Part shown: one piece after another, positions 34,969 through 46,545 of the stretch | Layout of the letters: each line of letters starts with the position of its first letter | Position numbering within the stretch: position 1 is the stretch's first letter | From: Leucocoprinus leucothites | Taxonomy: Eukaryota; Basidiomycota; Agaricomycetes; Agaricales; Agaricaceae | Length of the DNA stretch: 64,000 bases | Direction: 5' to 3' | Assembly (NCBI GenBank): GCA_013368445.1 | Contig: JAACJO010000014.1 | Span: 1 to 64,000 of the forward strand | The notes under the pieces: model-generated | What the model was told of the DNA's origin: nothing | Database searches by the model: none | Seen by the model: only the letters and a program-made list of their open reading frames with translations | Translations under genes and position numbers: made by a program

Positions 34969-36136
34969 TATACCAGTCTGAGAGCTACTCAGGCTTGTTG
35001 GTTGAGTCACGGACCGCATTACCTACTATGTTACAGTTCAGTTGTACAATTATGATGCATAGTATGAGACAGAAGAGCCTCAATAAAACTCGCCCATACT
35101 TCAAATAAGTGCTTTAGAATCCTACAAACCAAGGAACTGCAACAAGGAACTGCAAGAAATTCGATCAGAGTTGTCTGTCAGGAAAGTCAATGCAGTTCTA
35201 AGAGCAGACATTTTAATCGTCGCTCCGTCACCTTTGTGAAACCTACAATATCCAAACCCGAGCATTCAACAGATTGATGTTTTGCGAGGGCTTCGTCTCC
35301 CAAATACTGACAATGCGTACCCTTCAGGTGCGAAAAATTATTTATTTTCTCTCCAATCCCATAGCTACAAGCTTATTATCGTTCGGAGGAATGGCAGCTT
35401 CGATATGTCTGATTCTTTTCACTGTCATTATGTCTTCGCTCATGATTCTCTCTACAACTGCGGGCGAAGGCTTTGGGCGGGTGCGAAGAGGGGCTGGGAA
35501 TCGTGTCGCTAACAAATAATAATAATAGAATTTCGGACGAGCAAGTAGCTGTCGAGGACGGTGGTGGTGGCATTCGTTTAAGGCGAGTGATTAGTATGCA
35601 ACTAATAATATGACGATCAAAAATGAATATACTACAATACTCAAAGCCAGTGATTTTTAGGGAATTCCTCAGTCATCATACCAACTCTCCCCACACATCC
35701 TTATCAAACTCAAGCTGGCCGGAATTTGATTGGAGATTCAAGAGGTCAAGGATCTCACCCCTAATTTTCCACAAATACCTAACTTTACAAGCATGACAGT
35801 GACACCGAGCTACGGCCCCACTTCAATTGTTATTGGGCAGTAGCTGCCACACTCGACCTTTCGCCGCTCCTCTCCCCGCTTCATAACCCGCCAGTCACTC
35901 CCTCTGTACATAACCTATATATTTCCTCCTGGCCTGAGCATTTCCCGGGCAGGAAAGCTCTTCGGGCTTCTGCCCAACTCTTTTGCTTCGTACAGTGCAC
36001 GTTCAGATAGCATAAATATAAGATGGCTGCTTGATCATCTGCCAGCATGACAACACATCAAGCAAAGTAACTCATTGAAAGTCTGATTGATTGATCAATT
36101 AATGGTGGGTAGCTGCGCGACGCCCGTGGCACCAGC
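34969..36136. other. Intergenic interval
   Basis: No conserved gene. An 80-codon plus-strand ORF (start 35277) has one hydrophobic stretch (LLSFGGMAASICLILFTVIM), but nothing supports it as a gene. A short stretch near 35330-35370 vaguely resembles antisense PEX3, too weak to call. Confidence 0.35.
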
Positions 36137-37904
36137 ATGCACAGACCGATATTTAACCCTCCCCTCCTTAGACCATTGAGACCTCTGTATCGCTCCCACC
36201 TCATCATGAAACTAAGTCGCAGTATATGGCACGAAATCACGCATTTACTTGCAGGCCAATCTGATAAACAAACTCTACTCACACTTACATTCGTCTCACG
36301 GACATTGTCGGCCCTCGCTCTTCCGGCTCTGTGGAGAGACCTCTCCTCTCTCGAGGATATTGTCTTTACCGTCAACTCTTTTGCGCCCGAGGACGATGAT
36401 TTTATCGTTTTCGACTGGTACGCACCCGACAAATCGGATGACGAAACTCCCACCCATCACTGGGTAAGCACTAACCTCGACGCCAAGGGTTGTGGCCCAG
36501 TACTTACGTAGAACATGCACTCTCCTCCAGGATCTGATTCACCCGATTCCAGAACATGCTCGCATTCGCGTGTCAAAATATCTCTCATACGTCCGGTCAT
36601 ACGTGTATGAGCCTCCAAACAAGGAGGCCTGGTACGAGGACGGCCACCTATGGCCACTCTTACCTGTCTGGCTTGGCTTGGATGGTCCCTTATTTCCCCG
36701 TTTACAACGCCTATCTAGCTGCCTATTCAGAGGATGCTGCACTAATGCATTCCTCTCTCTTTTATGTCCCTCAATCACCGACCTCAATTTTGATCTAGAC
36801 TCTGTGGACCCTCCAGAAACTGGAACAGTTTCAATAATCCTCGATGCTGTTGTAAATATGGGGTGCGATCTTCGCCGCCTCATGTTCGTTGCCAGCTCGG
36901 AGATCTACCCTCCTTTACTCTCCGACCCTTCGGCTTTCAAAAATCTTCGTCATCTCGGGCTATTTATTGACCTCGTCGAACCCGTGGAATCATACAAGGT
37001 TCCACTCATCGACCTTCTTTCCTCTCTCCCTTCCCTCAACTACCTCAGCTGCCATACTGATGTACATATCATGCCTCTCCCAGGATCAGACATCATTTGC
37101 CACAACTCCCTCAGAGAACTTCACATCTCTGGAGATGCATCTGAGATAGAGATGCTTTTTCTTGGATTTAGATTTCCATTATTAATGGGACTCGAGCTCT
37201 TCACAAACGAAGGGACTTTTCCTCGGCACAAACAACTCTACGAGACGATTACGTCTCGCTCGCCGATGATTTGTCAATTTATTTCAGGATCAACATTGGA
37301 CCTTCACCCGTCAACACTAGATGACCTAACTCCTCTCTTCAATCTGGCCCTCGAATCTGTTATTTGTCATGTTTCAGAGGATTTTACGGTCTCGGATATG
37401 GAAACACTTGTCAAGAGCTTGCCAAACTTACAAAGGCTCCACCTATCTACAACCTCCACCTGCTTTCATGCAGCAGAAATATACACCATATTGTCTCAGT
37501 ATCCTCGGCTCGAAGACCTGGAAATTCCAGTCGACCTCCAGGACCTTCTCCTGCCGCCAGCGCTTGATAATAATACCACAGTCGGACCGCCAAGGCATTT
37601 GCCGTCAAAATCACACATATGGGAGCTTAGCTTGGATAGTGCCAGCAACATACCTTCCGAAACACCGCAGATTGAAAACCTCGTTAACAACTTACTTAAA
37701 TTATTCCCGAGGCTATCAAAAGTCCTTGCGTTATTCAATCCAACTACTGCAAAAGAAATGGAACGCATCATTGCAGGAAGGACTGTCGAGGTCGTTGGGG
37801 ATAATAGTTGGAGGCCGAGGGTATCTTACATGAGGAGGGTAAACTGCCGTCTCATACCATCGAAAGAGCCTGGCATCATCGGTCACGCTAGGATAGACAC
37901 CTAG
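36137..37904 (+). CDS. F-box-like / leucine-rich-repeat protein
   Basis: Two-exon gene: 36137-36463 and 36531-37904, joined HHW|DLIHP over a 67-bp GT-AG intron, about 566 residues. A later ATG at 36206 (MKLSRSIWHEI) is equally possible and places the F-box at the very start, as is common in basidiomycetes. The F-box-like motif is IWHEITHLLAG...LTFVSRTLSALALPALWRDL (about residues 30-75 from the first ATG). The rest is an irregular LRR array with LxxLxL-type lines such as LPSLNYLSCHTD, LFNLALESVICHVSEDF and LPNLQRLHLSTTST. F-box proteins usually recruit substrates to SCF ubiquitin ligases through Skp1; the substrate here is unknown. A truncated paralogue lies 2 kb upstream and a distant relative is at 59648-61283. 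Confidence 0.82.
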
Positions 37905-38221
37905 GGTTCCGTGTGCAATTGGGGTTTTCCAGACATCAGTTTGTAAACATGTAAGAAATATATGTCGGGTTTTCGGTAGTTTGTAAATGTAAGAAATTCC
38001 GGTCGTGCTGAAAAATCGGCGGGTAGCGCCGAAGTCACACAGATCAACGATAGTAAAGAGCTTGCTCAATGCTGATCACTGATCTGCAACTTTCAGGCTT
38101 CCATCCCAGGCAATGGCCCCAAGCTCCAGTGGCAATGCTTAGGCCTCCCTAAGATATTTATACCGCCTCTTGAAGCGTCTTGCTTCACAATTGCCCGTCC
38201 CTCCACCCTCCCAGTCCATCC

Positions 38222-38561
38222 ATGCCTCTTCTTGGGCTTCAGCCTTGATCCTGACTACCTGAAGAAGACTGGAGATGGAGTTGTCGCCCTTGAAGAACGG
38301 CTCGAGTGTATCTTTGGTTGGAAGGCAAGGTCATCTGGTACTGGCATTACTCCCATTGTCGAATGTGGCAAAACCATTTTGGCTATCGTGCCTCTGCTTG
38401 CCGATTTCCATCATCGGATTCTGGCCAATGCCATGCTTGAGAAATGGATAGGCGATATCACGCCGGGAGCTGAGAGGTGTATAGACAAAGGTAGGGCCTT
38501 ACTTTTGGCTGCACCAGACTGGGAACTCGGACACCACTCCAGAAATATCAATAACTTCTAA
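38222..38561 (+). CDS. Hypothetical small protein or gene fragment
   Basis: An open stretch of about 110 codons (SLDPDYLKKTGDGVVALEER...CIDKGRALLLAAPDWELGHH) ends at 38561. It has no in-frame ATG at its 5' end. An ATG at 38222 lies one frame off (MPLLGLQP, then stop), with a TATA-like TTTATACC about 65 bp upstream. Either a short frameshift or an unrecognised splice is needed. The composition looks coding, but I recognise no family. It could be the remains of a larger gene. Confidence 0.35.
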
Positions 38562-39142
38562 TTCTCGCCAGTATCCGCTTTGAGCTAGTCTCCCGTAGTT
38601 GTGTTTTCATGATCTTTGATGTAACACACTTAGTAATAAGAACCTTGAACTTGATCATGAACATTGAGTGAATTGATCAATACATCTTATGAGAGCGAGA
38701 TATCGAGAACTTGATACACCAAGGTTCAGGTTGGGAATCATATCGAAACATCAGATGGATGAGGTCTTGACTCGTCTCGTACAAATTATTTGAGCCGGCT
38801 CAGGTTCGCCCAAGCACTATAGGTATTGATTATGAAATCGCATCAGACTGTGATATCGCACTTCATTAAAATGGGACCTCTAGGGTGAGCATAAGACGAT
38901 TTAGCACTTGCACTTAAGGAGGGCCTTGAGGTGAGAATGATAATGATTTGCTTCGATGTCTTCCATTTATAATGTATGAATAGCGGTCGGCTCAGCACCA
39001 CTCCCAGATCCATCAGTCTAACTATCTCTCAAAGACAGCACCAAATCCAAGATCCATTCACACCGCTCAAAAAAAAAAACAAATAATTACATTTTTCTAA
39101 CAAGCAGAGGGGATGTACATCACTAAGGGCAAAGCCCAAACG

Positions 39143-41346
39143 TCAACGAAGCTTGTCTTCAAATTTCGCAAACGCAATCGCCGAAAGACATGATACATCT
39201 CTCACAGCAAACACATTCTACAAATGGTAACGAATCAACCTCACTCTCAACCAGCAGAGAGAAAAACACTCACATCAACCAATTCACAAGGCACACTCCT
39301 CAACGCCAACGTACTCCATCTACTCAAACCCGGCAACAACCCCGCCAATCTAATCCTCACCTCTTCATCTTCCTTCACCTCACTATCAACGAAAATGTTC
39401 TTCTCCAACCCATCAAATAGCACCTCCGTAGCACGATCAAGGCAGTTTTCTAATACCATAGCGAAATCGGATGAACAGATCACGGAGCGAGTTTCATTAA
39501 GGAGGGAGATGAATGGTTTGTCTGTTGTATGCGGGTGTGGATTTGGTAGTGGGATTGTATGATGCGAAGGGTGGCCTTCGGGCCCTACTAGTCCTACTGT
39601 ACCTCCCGCTTGACCTGACGGACCCGCGAGATTGGAGGGACCGAAAAGACCAGACGGCTCGACGAATGTTGAATACGGATCGATAGTGTGATGAAGTGCA
39701 GAAACAAAGTAATTGGAATGGGAGAGCTGCGAGGAGGAAAGAGATGTCGATGAAGCTTCTTGTGTTATTTTGTCTACACCACCACCCCCGCCGTTGTTGA
39801 AGAAATTGGTTGAGGAGGTCGAGGAGGGGGAGGGATAAGATGGGAAACCGCCTTGTGTGAGGACGTGTTGGACCATTTCGGGCGTTGGTGGGAGGAGTGT
39901 TGAGAGGAAGCTAGTGAAGAGGGTTAGTGGAAGGTGAGGGGTTGAGTGTGGGTTTTGGAAGTCTTACTTGATGCGACGTTCGGTCCCTTCGAACGTGATT
40001 TCGTGTTCGACACGGCGTCGAACGTCGTTCACGAGTCGATGGAAATCCATAATGTTGAGCTTTGTCTTTAGCGACACACTATAACACAGGACGATCAGCC
40101 AGGTACGTAGTTAAAGTAGAGGGACATGAACATACCCTTCGAAAACCTCCTCTACACCTCGTCTCACACGCTCACCAACATCTTTCCACCCAACATGTAA
40201 CAACCACCAACTGAGTGTAAGATACTTATTCTCCACCTCCTCCGGAATAGCATCATCATCCTCACCCTCTTCCTCCTCCTCCTTCCCCCACAAAGCTTCC
40301 AAATCCCGCGACATCAGATTTTGTAGATTCCGTCCCCCGCCGAACAGAAGATTCGCAAGCGAGAGCTCCGATTCTAAGCGTTCTCGTACTCGTTCATCAC
40401 GCTCTTGTTGCAGAACGGACTGGACGTATTTCGCTCGTGCAAGAAGCGTAAGCTGGATTGTTGTCAAGAGGCAGAGGAGGGTTGTGGAGTAGAGGGTTGT
40501 GAGGGTGCGGGTGACGGCTACATAGGTGACACGTTAGTGAGATTGAGCGGTGTGTAGGGAAGTAGGGGACGTACTGAGCATTTTGACTTCGTTCCATAGC
40601 TCAGCTTTTGTTCGTGGGTCGGAGGAGTCGGGGACAATTGATGAGCTTGTGAAATTCTCTGACTACTGATCCTGAGAACTTGACGATTGAAAGTCTGAAG
40701 GAAAACGTACTATCTGTGAACTGTGAAATGAAAGGTTCTCTCTCGACGGAGCAGAGTCGAACGTTGAAGCGGTGATCACAGAGTTCGACAGTGGCATCTG
40801 CGCATTATCCGGGGCCTGTCGAGCAGCACTCGATTCACCAGCTGGTGCATTCAAATCCGCCTCGGCTAGCGAAAAGCCAGTCGAAGCGACCGACACCGAC
40901 CCATTCTCAGAACGAACTTCGTGTTCCTGCACAATGTCGATACTAGAAGCTAGGCTTGACGAGGTCTGAGTTGACTGCTGTTGTCGTGCGTTCCTGGCTT
41001 TACTCCTGGTCTGGAGTTCTTTGGTGATGGATTCGACATCCATGGTCTCGAGTATCTGGTCTCCAAGCGTAGGAAGAAGTGCCATAGCGGTGTAAGAAAC
41101 ATCATCCTGTGTCTGCTGAAAGCGCCGACGAAGGCTAGAAATGTCTTCAGTCACAGGATCCCCCGTTCATTCCTGAAAAGTAGCGCACCTATCCCTAGCC
41201 GCCCGTTCTTGTTCAAGCCGAGCTTTAACCTCATCAAGCCGGTCACTTATATAGTGTTTCGCAATGTACAGGCCGCCGACGAAGCCTGCAGTCTTTGCAA
41301 TCCCGGCCTTGCGGTCGCTGACATAGGATGTGAGGGAGGAAAACAT
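39143..41346 (-). CDS. PEX3: Peroxisome biogenesis factor 3 (Pex3)
   Basis: Seven exons on the minus strand, about 625 residues. Start chosen at MFSSLTSYVSDRKAGIAKTA (41346), which matches the family N-terminus; an upstream in-frame ATG at 41400 would add 18 residues. The membrane anchor GIAKTAGFVGGLYIAKHYIS is followed by DRLDEVKARLEQERAARD, then exon 2 with LRRRFQQTQDD and YTAMALLPTLGDQILETMDVE. KAELWNEVKML and LTTLYSTTLLCLLTTIQLTL follow, then KTKLNIMDFHRLVNDVRRRV and STLLPPTPEMVQHVL. The last exon has VRDVSCLSAIAFAKFEDKLR and stops at 39143. Pex3 anchors in the peroxisome membrane (or ER) and docks Pex19 carrying peroxisomal membrane proteins. The protein is long for the family because of low-complexity Ser-, Gly- and Glu-rich inserts. 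It is the only intact copy in the window; five relics lie upstream in the array. Confidence 0.92.
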
Positions 41347-41490
41347 CAAGACGGAATTCCGGCAGCTGGCATCGGTTAAATCAGAAATGGCAGGAAACAC
41401 ATGTCATAAATAGGTTAGGGTTCCTTTGCTCCCGGTTTGACCAAACAAACCAAAGCTTGCTCTCCTTCATCATCTTTCTCAACGACTACA
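41347..41490. promoter_or_regulatory. Shared promoter region between PEX3 and the divergent small gene
   Basis: 144 bp separate the PEX3 start codon (minus strand) from the ATG at 41491 (plus strand). This is head-to-head, so the two genes must share upstream sequence. No clear TATA box was seen. Confidence 0.5.
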
Positions 41491-41954
41491 ATGGTATGCT
41501 CTCTCTCTACCTCTGCTCTAAATTGTGCTGAAAACATTGCTGTAGGGTGGTGGTGCTCGATATCCTTACCCGAAATACGTCTGGTCACCCGCAGGTGCGT
41601 AACTCGCCAATGACAGCTTCAACCGTCTCATTCCGATGCAGGTGGCTGGTGGGTTCGTCCCTCGAACTGGGCTTCAAACACTGCGATTGCTGTTGGGGGA
41701 ATGGCTGCTGTTATGTACGCCATCTGGCAGGTCAGTGCTGACCACGAGGTACGTTACTCAGTTCCCGACATGAATCTACCGTGACATCTGACGACATGGA
41801 ATTAGCAACGGATAACCCAGCCAAATCGATTCATTCCTTCAATGTTGGTAAGTAAAACCCTATACCCTTCCTGTTGAATGTTCTAACGCACTTTTGATAG
41901 TGGGCCAAGGAGTATAGGCACCGAAAGATTACCTTCGAGGATAGTAAAGAATAA
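41491..41954 (+). CDS. Small single-span mitochondrial-type protein (possible complex I accessory subunit)
   Basis: Five tiny exons: 41491-41493 (only the ATG), 41546-41594, 41642-41748, 41806-41847 and 41901-41954. All introns are GT-AG. They join in phase into about 84 residues. The protein starts MGGGARYPYPKYVWSPAGGW, has one hydrophobic segment (NTAIAVGGMAAVMYAIWQVS), then a basic, polar tail with QPNRFIPSMLWAKEYRHRK and ends in FEDSKE. The WSPAGGWW...NW start, single span and IPSM(L/M)W tail recall conserved small fungal proteins that I associate with mitochondrial inner-membrane complexes, possibly complex I. That assignment is from memory of the family pattern and is uncertain; the gene structure is firm. 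Confidence 0.75.
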
Positions 41955-42711
41955 GCATAGCTGGCTTGTCAATATACGACCCACCCTCGCCATAATAGAT
42001 CGTGTGCCGCTTTTTTATCCACTTGCTCCTCGCCTGCGTTCTCATATACCTTTATCCAATCATTGGAAAATCCCTTCATCACGCTCAGCGGCATATCTAG
42101 CACTTGCAGGACCGTCGGTGGTGGGCACCCGTGCTTTTGTTCCTCGTTAAAAAACTCTATGAGGGCTAGACTATGCTACATCAGGTCGTTTCATGTTGTA
42201 CCTAACCCTGTTGCGTTTCCACCCTTCGCTCTTCATGTTTCCTCATCAGCCTACCCACCACGAGGCCGTTACTAATACTCCGAACTAACAGATGAAACTT
42301 TGCTCACTACAACATTATAGGCCCCGTCAAATTCGATCTGCCCATACCTAACTGCGTGTACAACATGCGTCCTTTGTCTGCCCACGAGGCGCGTGGCTGT
42401 GCAAACTTTTTGTCCCCCCGTAGCCTGATACACACACGTAGGTATCTAATCTTGTCCCGAAGCCCGCATCCAGTGCTGATACCAGACGCGTCTCAGATCT
42501 ACTCCTTACCCGTACCCTCCGTATACTTAGCCTAACTGAAGATCTATGCCGAGGTATTGGCTGAGGAAACTCGGATCTAATCAAACTTATAGCCTCTGAA
42601 CACGATGCAAAGGTGTGTGCTCTTCATGCTCCTTGTCTCAATGAAATTACTCATGTCATTTCTGAGCTAAGCATACTACATACTATGCCGCCCCAACGCC
42701 CCTCAGTGGAT

Positions 42712-42750
42712 GATGAGATGATGATGATGATGCGCTATAAAAGCGCGTAC
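42712..42750 (+). promoter_or_regulatory. GAT microsatellite and palindromic TATA box
   Basis: A (GAT)n-like run (42708-42731) is followed by GCGCTATAAAAGCGC (42732-42746), a TATA box set inside an imperfect palindrome. TATAAAAG is at 42736-42743, about 160 bp upstream of the ATG at 42901. Confidence 0.6.
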
Positions 42751-42900
42751 GGACGTGCGTCGAGTTTCTGCCCACCCAACTGACACCTCACTTGTTCGTA
42801 CACTTTCCTTCTCTCGTCTTCTATTTTCTTCGCCACTAACCTTCCACTGTTCCAGAAGCTTCTACATTCTACTCTGTGAAACGTATTCTTTCCCACCTCG

Positions 42901-44684
42901 ATGGCTTCTCAAGAAACGCCAGGCCCTAATACGACTACAAGGGCTCCAAGGCCAGAACCAGAACTCGAGACCGTACCTCTCGCGAGGTTAACGCGAAAGA
43001 CCGTAGAGCGGCTCGCACCCTTCTGTCAAATCCGACTCCCGTATGCCTTCCCTCTCCCCTCCACCCTCATCCACGTCACACTCACCTCACCTCTCCCTTT
43101 CTCTTCCATTTCGCACTTGTTGTTAGGAATGACGCAACCCAAGCGCCTCTTGTGCCCAAAACCAACAGCAAAATCCTCCGTCTTATCCAAGCAGTCGACA
43201 CTAGCATGCTCGTGGCGCAAATTGGATACAGACTATCAAGCGACGCAGCTACGATCTGTGATCCTTTTGCACCACCACCACACGCATCAAGTTCGAGTTT
43301 GGGTAACATGAAGCATGGAGCTGGGTCGACGCCGGAGATGTTGCAGACCATGGCCGCGCACGGACATGGACATTGCCTGAAGGCCGCAGAGGCGTTTAGG
43401 GACGTTCAGCAGGAGATTTACAGGGTAAGCGTTGAATACTTTGAATTGTCAGGGATTGAGGACTGACGTCACGGGTTACTTTTGATTTTGAATTAGATTG
43501 CGGCTGCGACGAAAGATAATGAGACGACTGTGCTTGTCCCTCCAGACCCTCAACAACGTAAGCACTGCACCTTCTTCTCTCCCTGTGATATCATACCTCT
43601 CTCAGCCCTAAACTCACGTCATCTCATCTCACTCAGCCGCGAACCGTCGTACCACATTGAAGGAAGTCGGTACAAGCCTCGTCGCCAATCTCAGCCTCCT
43701 CGAGCGGTTTGCGCGTAGCATGACAGACTTGACGTCATGGTGGGAATGGCTCGAAGAGGAACTGATGTCCCCGAACTCGGGTATGTTACCTGTGGTTGGG
43801 AAGAAGGATGCGGAACTTTGTGCGAGATGGGGAAAGATTAAAGCTGGGTATTTGGATTACTACAACACGGTATGCCTTTTTCCCTGTCCGTTCTTGGTTA
43901 ATGTGTGTTGACGAACGTTGTATTTTAGATTCGAGCTGTATACACGAGATACCCACAGTTATTCACAACGTCAAGTACAGCCTGGCAATCCCTCAGCTCT
44001 GTCCTCCCCGCACCTTCCTCCTCTGATTCATCATGGGACGGGAGTTACGAAGATCTCGCTGCCCCGCTTGGCGAGGAAGCTGTTGAAGAAAATGGGAAGC
44101 CTAGTAATTCATCACACGATCTGCTTAAACCTTCAAAGGGCAAAAAGACAAAAGAAAAGTCGAATTCCGTGACGAATAAGGAACGCGTAAAGGCACTGGC
44201 TACGAAGCTAGGTCTTGCGAAGGTGTTTGCAAAGAAGAAAAAGCCGGCAAAGGGCAAGGAGAAGACGAAAGAGAAGGCGGAGGAGAACGTAGCGGAAGCA
44301 ACATCGGTGATCGATATCAAAACTTCCGCATCCCCAGCCCCTATGTCGGAAAAAACGCCTGCCACGACTGATCACACCGTTATTCCCGACACCTCCTCTC
44401 CGGCTCCTGCATCAGCACTATCCCAGCCACCGTCGGAGAAGAATGCACCTGCCATAGAAAACGGGACAACGGTACCGCCGGTGTCACCAATGGTGGTGAT
44501 TGTGCAGGGTAACAATGTACCGGAGAAAGGCGCGGAGTTGCCGACTGAGCAACGAGATGGTGGCGTGAAGGAGAAGGAGGAGAAAGAGGAGAAAAAGAAG
44601 AGTGGTCTGGCGAAGCTCTTTGCGAAGTTGAAGAATGTGTTTGTGAAGTTGGGATGTCAGACTGGTTCTGGTATCGAACGCTAG
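42901..44684 (+). CDS. Hypothetical protein with Lys-rich C-terminus
   Basis: Five exons: 42901-43040, 43127-43424, 43497-43557, 43637-43869 and 43929-44684. All are GT-AG and in phase, giving 495 residues. I do not recognise a named domain. The N-terminal half is helical and globular-looking (ILRLIQAVDTSMLVAQIGYR, HCLKAAEAFRDVQQEIYR, LLERFARSMTDLTSWWEWLE, WGKIKAGYLDYYNTI). A low-complexity region follows with Ser/Glu-rich parts, a strongly basic stretch (AKVFAKKKKPAKGKEKTKEK, about residue 340), a Pro/Thr-rich linker, and a second basic end (KSGLAKLFAKLKNVFVKLGC). The two short amphipathic repeats LGLAKVFAKKKK and SGLAKLFAKLKN resemble each other. Cellular place and function are unknown. Confidence 0.8.
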
Positions 44685-44887
44685 GGCGCTGGCTCGCGGC
44701 TAGTGGCAGGGCATTGATTGTTTTCGCTTATTTTTTCCAATTCACCGCTCGTAGCGTGTAATGTAGAATACGTCCATTTTTTTTTTATCTTTCGACTTGT
44801 TTTCCTCCGCACCTCTAATCCCGAAACTCTGGTATTTTGGGTACTTAAGACACCCTCTCAGATACAGGTCTTGGACATCAAATTAAT

Positions 44888-44971
44888 GGCCGCCTGGCGA
44901 AATGGCATCGCGTCTGACTACGATGATTAATCGAAATCAGGAGATTGCAGGTTCGACCCCTGCGGTGGTCA
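44888..44971 (+). tRNA. tRNA-Arg(ACG) with a 12-bp intron
   Basis: Full cloverleaf. Acceptor GGCCGCC pairs with GGTGGTC (two G-U pairs), with discriminator A at 44971. The D stem is GCGA/TCGC, the anticodon stem TCTGA/TCAGG, and the T arm GCAGG-TTCGACC-CCTGC. The anticodon loop is CTACGA, then a 12-base intron (TGATTAATCGAA), then A, giving anticodon ACG (read as ICG). The intron sits one base 3' of the anticodon, the canonical nuclear position. The mature body is 72 bases. Confidence 0.92.
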
Positions 44972-44976
44972 TTTTT
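44972..44976 (+). terminator. RNA polymerase III terminator
   Basis: TTTTT directly after the tRNA discriminator base. Confidence 0.85.
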
Positions 44977-45072
44977 GTACTGCTCGCTTTTTGATATTAA
45001 ACCGATTAACCTGTAACTCTATTGAGTGCCGTGCGACCAGAAGACATCGACCAATAGTATACAATTACACGA

Positions 45073-46545
45073 CTAAAGGGCTGATTTGATGCTATGGAAA
45101 GCAACATAAAAAATAGAAATCCGAGTAGCGGCATAACCGAGGTTATAAACGATCCAGATCAAATTCCGTACCCAACCCCAAATCCTTACTCTGATGAATC
45201 GGGGTGCGAGCAATAAAATGAGGGGCTGCGATGCAAGGAAGAGAGTTGACATGCGCCAAATCTGTCGCTCGATCTCAGAAGGGAAAGGCAATTCTTTGGA
45301 TGGATAGTAGTATCCAGCCCAGCCCAGGAGGGTAACAACTGTCCCCGCAATGTAGAAAGCTACCGCTACCCAAAGCTACCCGATTATCAGAGACTGTGTT
45401 TATATTGAGGCACATAATGCATACCTTTTGCTTGGAAATGTTCTTCCACTGTATCCTCATCGGAGAAGTAGCCGCTGTGACGACGAAGAAGATGCTGGCG
45501 TAGACGTAGATAGGGACGAGACAGAAAACAGATATCCCATCGACATCTTCCGAATTATCGTCAGGTGCTGTGGTCTTTTCAGACAGCGCAGGTCCATTCG
45601 ATAATAATTCACTGCGGATTGTACCCACGTCCTTTTCCGAATTATATGACGTCTGCAACACCTCTTCACCGGTACCACCCGTAACATCATCCGAAGTTAG
45701 CTTTTCCTTCTCAGCCTTTCGGAAGAGAACGATAGGTTCCACGACTGCAACGATAGTAGTCGAGCGCCAAAAATAGGCGTACCAGCTGAGCATGCCGTGC
45801 GTGACCGCAAACATCGTTAATGCAGGAAGAACCAAGAAGAACTTGCGGAGGAACCAATAATGTGGCAATGCAAGAAACCATACAGCAATGCGACCAGGGG
45901 CGCGAGTGCTCCTGGCAAAAATGTCCTTCTTCGAGAGGGAGGGGAGCTCTATTTCCCCTGATTTGGACATGCGAATGATATCGTTGAAACTCAAGGTTTT
46001 CGTAGGTTTATTGTCCTCCCACAGGACGAAACCACCATGAATGACAAAGGCACCGTGGAAGGCCGACCATTTGTACCTCTTCGGAGCTGTCCAATAAAGA
46101 AAACATGGTCAAAACATATCAAACGGCCACAGGTATAAAAGCAGTTCAGACCATCCTTATTGAAAAGTTTATCGTATGCGGCCGCAGGCAATGCCTCCAT
46201 GATTCTCTCGTACCATGCTGCGATAGCGAAAAAGTCGGGAGAAAAGAGGCCGTAAAGGGTGTATTGAAAACGGATGAGGAGGATCTGGAACCGAGTGGCC
46301 TGCTTGGGATAGCGTATAACAGTGGGGCCGGCAGTGGCTGCAGACAGTAAGACGAGGAGAGTACAAGCGACGATAGCCTCTGTTACTGAAGGAGTGTAAA
46401 ATGGATTGAGGAAGTCATAAATGCTTTGTGGAAACGACTTAAGGCTATCCGGAGCCCAAGTGGTGACGTCTTGAAAGCTCACTGGAACTGCGAGGACATT
46501 GTCGGCAGCGGTCGCGAGAAGTAAGAGGTACATCAGGATGGACAT
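45073..46545 (-). CDS. Fungal multipass membrane protein with signal peptide
   Basis: Three exons on the minus strand; introns near 46100-46150 and 45375-45425. The start MSILMYLLLLATAADNVLA (46545) is a good signal peptide. Next come a segment VTEAIVACTLLVLLSAATAG, the conserved WSAFHGAFVIHGGFVL motif at the start of exon 2, and a cytosolic-looking block (FNDIIRMSKSGEIELPSLSK). Further segments are FFLVLPALTMFAVTHGMLSW, FCLVPIYVYASIFFVVTAAT, VAVAFYIAGTVVTLLGWAGY and STLFLASQPLILLLAPRF. The end is FYVAFHSIKSAL. It belongs to a family common in agaricomycetes (the HG-F/MGGF motif with the SK-GEI-LPSLSK block) that has no assigned function. A broken tandem duplicate lies upstream at 47.1-48.4 kb. 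Confidence 0.82.

Noticed and set aside
35274..35570. Possible sixth PEX3 relic
   Set aside because: Only one short stretch (about 35330-35370) resembles antisense exon 6. Neighbouring PEX3 blocks are absent or out of order, unlike the five accepted relics.
39190..39562. Plus-strand ORFs over the PEX3 3' exons
   Set aside because: Antisense shadows of PEX3 exon 6, with no independent coding evidence.
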